Below, in pieces: positions 5,284-8,617 of a DNA stretch of 8,617 bases. The stretch covers positions 1-8,617 of the forward strand of contig JAEOTJ010000420.1 in NCBI GenBank assembly GCA_016839905.1, given 5' to 3'. This DNA is from Promethearchaeota archaeon. GTDB taxonomy: Archaea > Asgardarchaeota > Lokiarchaeia > Sigynarchaeales > SOKP01. The position numbers and the translations under genes were made by a program. The notes below the pieces were generated by a model. It was not told where the DNA came from. It made no database searches and was given only the letters and a program-made list of their open reading frames with translations. How positions within the stretch are numbered: the first letter of the stretch is position 1; each line of letters starts with the position of its first letter.

Positions 5284-8200
5284 CTTGACAATATTTCGAG
5301 CAGCATTGAGGTCGGAATCGACGGTCTTATTGCAATGAGGACACGTGAATAACTTGATATTGGAGGGATGACGAATGCCGCGCTGCTTGCAATGGGCGCA
5401 ATCTTGGGAGGTATTACTGGCATCCACGAGTACAACTTGAATCCCCTTACGAGAGGCATTCTGAGTCGTTTTCTGTTGCACTTGGGAATGGAACCAATGC
5501 ACTTGCCAAAATGCAATGAACTTGCCTTTTTCTCTCTTGGGTTGATGGCGGGACCATCGCAAGTCTTCAAAATGGATGCTCGAGGCTCCATTAAAGGAGG
5601 CTATCCGAACAATGAGCCCTGAAAGCCGGGACACGATATCGGCGTTAATTTGGTGTATTTTATTCCAAATGGAAGATTCCGTCTTAGAAAGATGATACCA
5701 CTTGATTTTCTTCTTGTAATCCCTGGGATGTCGATTTTCATAGTCTGACCGCTTCTTTTGAATGATTTTATGCTGCTTGCGGAGATTAATCAGCTTTAAC
5801 TTGATATTGGTAGGCTTTTCTTGATTATCCGTCCTTTCAAACTTGCCAGTGGAATCGTTGAATCTCATGTCATGGAGAGTTTTTTGGCTGATAAAATATC
5901 GTTTCAGTTCTTTCGGCTCTTGGGGGCTGGTTTTATCCATGATTGATAGGACCGCAAGATGTTTTATGCCCAAGTCTACGCCTACTTCAATTCTGGAAGC
6001 CGAAGCTCCAGAAGCAGGGGCGCTAGCGCTGACCGTTTTCATTCTAAACGGCTGGCACAAAATTAATTTGCGTCCTTTCAATTGTAAAACCGGATTACTT
6101 AAATTATATTTATATTGACCTTTTTTATCTTGTTCAAAATGGGGCTCATAAAATTGGTTAAAGCGATTCCCTTGTTTAGGCGAGATTTTAAGGACGTATT
6201 CTTTTCCCCTTCTTTTGATCATTCCAAATCGCGCCGTGTGAGCAGCCCCATCAATTTCATACATATATTCGGGCTGAATTAGAGGAATCGTCATTTCTTT
6301 AAATTTAGGAGGCGAATTTATGAAATAAATCTCACCCTGCAGCGATTGAAGAATATCAATGAGCTTTTCCTTGATTTTGTTCGCCTCCCCTAATGATAGG
6401 AATAACACTTGAAATTGAGATTTAATTTCATAAAATAACTTGGTGCTTATGTAATGAATGAATCCCGCAAAATTAAAGGATTGAAAATTAATGTGAGGGA
6501 AAGTAGGCTTGAAAATGGCTTTTGTAGCGCGGAGTTTGGGATTCTCCATTACTGAATTGAAAAACTCCGAAAGTATATTCAATACTTTTGATTTGATCTC
6601 GCTGGAATCCAAATTTCTATATCCTTCATCTCCCATAATTATATTCTTATTAATGACCAAATCCCGCTCTTTTTTAAACTGCTGGATGTCATTGAATTCA
6701 TATTTATCGAAAAGAGAATTAACAAGAGAAACTTCTATGGAGGTACCATAAAGCGGTCTCCCCTTTTTTAACCTCATTTTGGCATATTTCGTCGTCCGAG
6801 ACCGTACTACGCGGACAAATAACCCGAGAAAATATTCTTGGATGTTGATATGCTCTTTAAGAATAGGGTCTAAATACCCATCAAGAGCTCCAGGATCATC
6901 ATTCATAATTTCAATAATGTCTTTTATGGATATTTTCACTGTATTTTCCAAAATTTCATCTTTAATGATAAGATTTCTTAGCTGACTTATATGTCCCTTG
7001 AGATACTCATAGGACGGACGATCAAGTTCTCCAAAGATGTTTCTACTAGCCTTACTTGAAAAGACTTTGAGAAATTCTTTATGGAACGGCTTTCTTCCTA
7101 AAAATGTTTTCAAGGTATAAGAGGATTCTGATACGCTCTCATCCTTGTCTTGTTTTCGATGGTATATTGCTCGCTGTCGCTTGGAATTAAGCAGGTCGAT
7201 TAAGCTTCCTGCAATGGTCTTCAAACGCTCATTTCTTATGATCCAATTGCGAACCGCATAAAAAGGATATTGGATTGCATTCTGGTTTGCACGCTCATAG
7301 AATGAATAATGCGCGTCCTTTTTTCGATAATTTGACTTAAATTGGCTAAGATTCTTTGAAGGATCAGAGGGATCGCTGTAATAACTATAGAAATACTTCA
7401 TAATCCTCATTTTTGCACTAGTAAAAAGCTTTTCATTCTGCGGAATTTTACCTTCATTTTTTAAGGTTTTAAAATGATCTCTGTGTTTTTTAATAATTTT
7501 TAAATGGAAATTAGGATATTCCCAAGGCAGGTTATTGATGATGGAAGGGTCTTCTCTAATTAAATTAACGAAAAAATCGCAAAATATGTTCTGAAGGTCT
7601 CGAAATTTGATAAATTGCTCCCGAATGTCATTAATGACATTGATTTTTTGGATTTTATTTCCTTGAGGGATCAACGCAAATTTTCGAGTTAAAATGCTCT
7701 CATTTCTCTTTCTGGACTTGATACCTTCGAGGATTACGGGGACTTTTTTCTTTTTCAAATCAGATAAGCTTACTACATTAAATACATCCATTCCAGCATT
7801 CAATTCGCTATTACCATCATCAAATAGAGGCTTAACAGCTGAAATAGATTCATATTTGAATGGATTCTTTGAAGAAAAACTAGATAAGTTAACCTCTTCA
7901 TTTTTTTTTTTTAAATTTGGAATGCTTTCTCTTATCTCATGAGTTAACAATCCTTCCTTGATCAAATCTTGCGCTATTTCACCCTTAATTCCTTGGAGAT
8001 CGGATATTTCAAGACCATCATTTAATATTTCAAAATTAATCTTGACTAACCAATGCAAGTATTCCAAAAAACTCTCGCAATAGATTTTATCTTCCCTCAA
8101 TTTTTTTTGAAATCTCTTGTATCTCTCTTTAAAAAGTTTCTTGGCTTTTTTAGTGAAGCGATTCAACCAAACCGCCTTTACTACTTTATATTCTATATGC

Positions 8201-8617
8201 CCTTCAAATTTTCTTGCCATTTCACTTGCATTCTTTTCGGTTAATTTTTCTATCTTTTTATCATCTTCCCTTCTACTCTCAGTTAATTTAATCCATTCCT
8301 GAATGTACCTGGAAAGAAAGATCGTCAAGTGATATTCAAATGAGAGTTGCTTCTGAGGATCTAGTTTATAACCATATGTCTGCTTTAGGTCTTCCATTAT
8401 TTTTACGTGAATTTCATCCTCGAGAGTTGAAAAATCCATCCTTCCTGAGATCATCCTAAAAATATCTCTAAACGAGTTCCTAAAAGAGGGTCGGAACAGG
8501 GATCGATATGTCATTCTATCTTTTAGAGATTCTTTTACATTATCATAATTATTTATAAAAGCTTCTACATCAATATTCAATTTCTTTAACCAAGCTATTT
8601 GAAATGGTTCTCTTAAT
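5212..8617 (-). CDS. Cas12/TnpB-like RuvC nuclease, very large, 5' end outside the window
   Basis: From a TTG at 8580 the protein has 1122 residues, but the frame stays open to the window edge with 12 more plausible codons (…FQIAWLKK), so the true start is probably upstream. TnpB is usually about 350-500 residues; this is in the size range of Cas12a. The C-terminal third is clearly TnpB/Cas12-type: RuvC-I VGVDLG (D869), RuvC-II SIHFEDLRW (E1005), zinc finger C1061, C1064, C1080, C1083, and RuvC-III VDSDLNAARN (D1088/D1090). The catalytic residues are all present, so RNA-guided DNA cutting is plausible. Residues about 297-340 (RKFALIPQG…) faintly resemble the start of TnpB, and 770-845 may be wedge-domain strands. 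The first 290 residues and the 340-760 region, rich in helices and charge, I cannot assign. An Ala/Ser-rich linker (849-863) precedes RuvC-I. No array, cas1/cas2 or tnpA is in view. Nuclease family is sure; the CRISPR or transposon setting is not. Confidence 0.85.
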   Translation of the reverse strand, partial: LREPFQIAWLKKLNIDVEAFINNYDNVKESLKDRMTYRSLFRPSFRNSFRDIFRMISGRMDFSTLEDEIHVKIMEDLKQTYGYKLDPQKQLSFEYHLTIFLSRYIQEWIKLTESRREDDKKIEKLTEKNASEMARKFEGHIEYKVVKAVWLNRFTKKAKKLFKERYKRFQKKLREDKIYCESFLEYLHWLVKINFEILNDGLEISDLQGIKGEIAQDLIKEGLLTHEIRESIPNLKKKNEEVNLSSFSSKNPFKYESISAVKPLFDDGNSELNAGMDVFNVVSLSDLKKKKVPVILEGIKSRKRNESILTRKFALIPQGNKIQKINVINDIREQFIKFRDLQNIFCDFFVNLIREDPSIINNLPWEYPNFHLKIIKKHRDHFKTLKNEGKIPQNEKLFTSAKMRIMKYFYSYYSDPSDPSKNLSQFKSNYRKKDAHYSFYERANQNAIQYPFYAVRNWIIRNERLKTIAGSLIDLLNSKRQRAIYHRKQDKDESVSESSYTLKTFLGRKPFHKEFLKVFSSKASRNIFGELDRPSYEYLKGHISQLRNLIIKDEILENTVKISIKDIIEIMNDDPGALDGYLDPILKEHINIQEYFLGLFVRVVRSRTTKYAKMRLKKGRPLYGTSIEVSLVNSLFDKYEFNDIQQFKKERDLVINKNIIMGDEGYRNLDSSEIKSKVLNILSEFFNSVMENPKLRATKAIFKPTFPHINFQSFNFAGFIHYISTKLFYEIKSQFQVLFLSLGEANKIKEKLIDILQSLQGEIYFINSPPKFKEMTIPLIQPEYMYEIDGAAHTARFGMIKRRGKEYVLKISPKQGNRFNQFYEPHFEQDKKGQYKYNLSNPVLQLKGRKLILCQPFRMKTVSASAPASGASASRIEVGVDLGIKHLAVLSIMDKTSPQEPKELKRYFISQKTLHDMRFNDSTGKFERTDNQEKPTNIKLKLINLRKQHKIIQKKRSDYENRHPRDYKKKIKWYHLSKTESSIWNKIHQINADIVSRLSGLIVRIASFNGASSIHFEDLRWSRHQPKREKGKFIAFWQVHWFHSQVQQKTTQNASRKGIQVVLVDASNTSQDCAHCKQRGIRHPSNIKLFTCPHCNKTVDSDLNAARNIVKRDTVKILPVSFSSEYLCSVDGLQ
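5992..6036 (-). other. Ala/Ser-rich linker just before RuvC-I
   Basis: Codons 849-863 read TVSASAPASGASASR, a flexible low-complexity stretch between the putative wedge region and the RuvC core. The DNA is G+C-rich and contains the perfect 10-base palindrome GCGCTAGCGC (6020-6029), unusual in this AT-rich window. It sits close to the point where base composition of the gene changes, as a join between two parts would. Confidence 0.5.
7901..7912 (-). repeat. A12 homopolymer inside the nuclease gene
   Basis: A run of twelve A on the coding strand spells part of NLKKKNEE (residues 222-229) in a low-complexity linker. Runs like this can cause polymerase slippage or sequencing and assembly indels. 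The frame is open on both sides as given, so there is no sign of an actual frameshift. Confidence 0.5.

Noticed and set aside
5212..8617. Fanzor-type eukaryotic nuclease or complete IS605 transposon
   Set aside because: The RuvC-III motif DSDLNAARN is of prokaryotic TnpB form, and no TnpA transposase or left end is visible in the window.

Overview
The window looks like a piece of an Asgard archaeal genome, perhaps a whole short contig, because a gene runs off each end. Three things point there. It is AT-rich with archaeal TATA-like boxes and no clear Shine-Dalgarno sites. One protein joins two AN1-type zinc fingers to a complete JAMM/MPN+ metalloprotease domain, a eukaryote-like ubiquitin-system combination. 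The other genes are typical of the accessory and defence content of such genomes. The lineage is inferred; there is no rRNA or other phylogenetic marker here.

Layout. The + strand holds the 3' part of a VanZ-like membrane protein gene (1-348), followed after 8 bases by a retron-type reverse transcriptase (357-1442). A 326-base gap follows (1443-1768). It contains a possible decayed zinc-ribbon ORF, a TATA-like box (1552-1559) and, about 25 bases further on, a well-folded RNA candidate (1580-1689): a closing stem around four hairpins. The rest is on the - strand. Reading with that strand, a very large Cas12/TnpB-like protein (8617-5212, 5' end outside the window) is followed by hairpins. Then come an Eco57I/TaqI-like adenine DNA methyltransferase (5104-3233), with its own TATA-like box, and the AN1-AN1-JAMM protein (3199-1769), only 33 bases after the methylase stop. 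The JAMM gene and the reverse transcriptase converge on the RNA-bearing gap.

Most notable is the Cas12/TnpB-like protein. Its C-terminal third has all three RuvC motifs and the TnpB four-cysteine zinc finger. In front lie more than 850 residues I cannot assign beyond faint TnpB resemblance. No CRISPR array, cas1/cas2 or tnpA gene is in the window. The RuvC-coding end is visibly richer in G+C (about 45-48% in the sampled lines) than the rest of the gene and its neighbours. It is preceded by an Ala/Ser-rich linker and ends in a chain of hairpins like the omega-RNA end of tnpB elements. This could be a Cas12-sized, CRISPR-independent RNA-guided nuclease, possibly a mosaic.

The second candidate system is the reverse transcriptase with the adjacent structured RNA: a possible archaeal retron whose RNA lies downstream of the RT rather than in the usual upstream position. 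The VanZ-like membrane gene is a possible partner. The methylase looks like the modification half of a restriction-modification system or an orphan enzyme, since no nuclease domain is visible in it. The neighbourhood resembles a defence or mobile-element island, but no functional link between the units is proven by the sequence.
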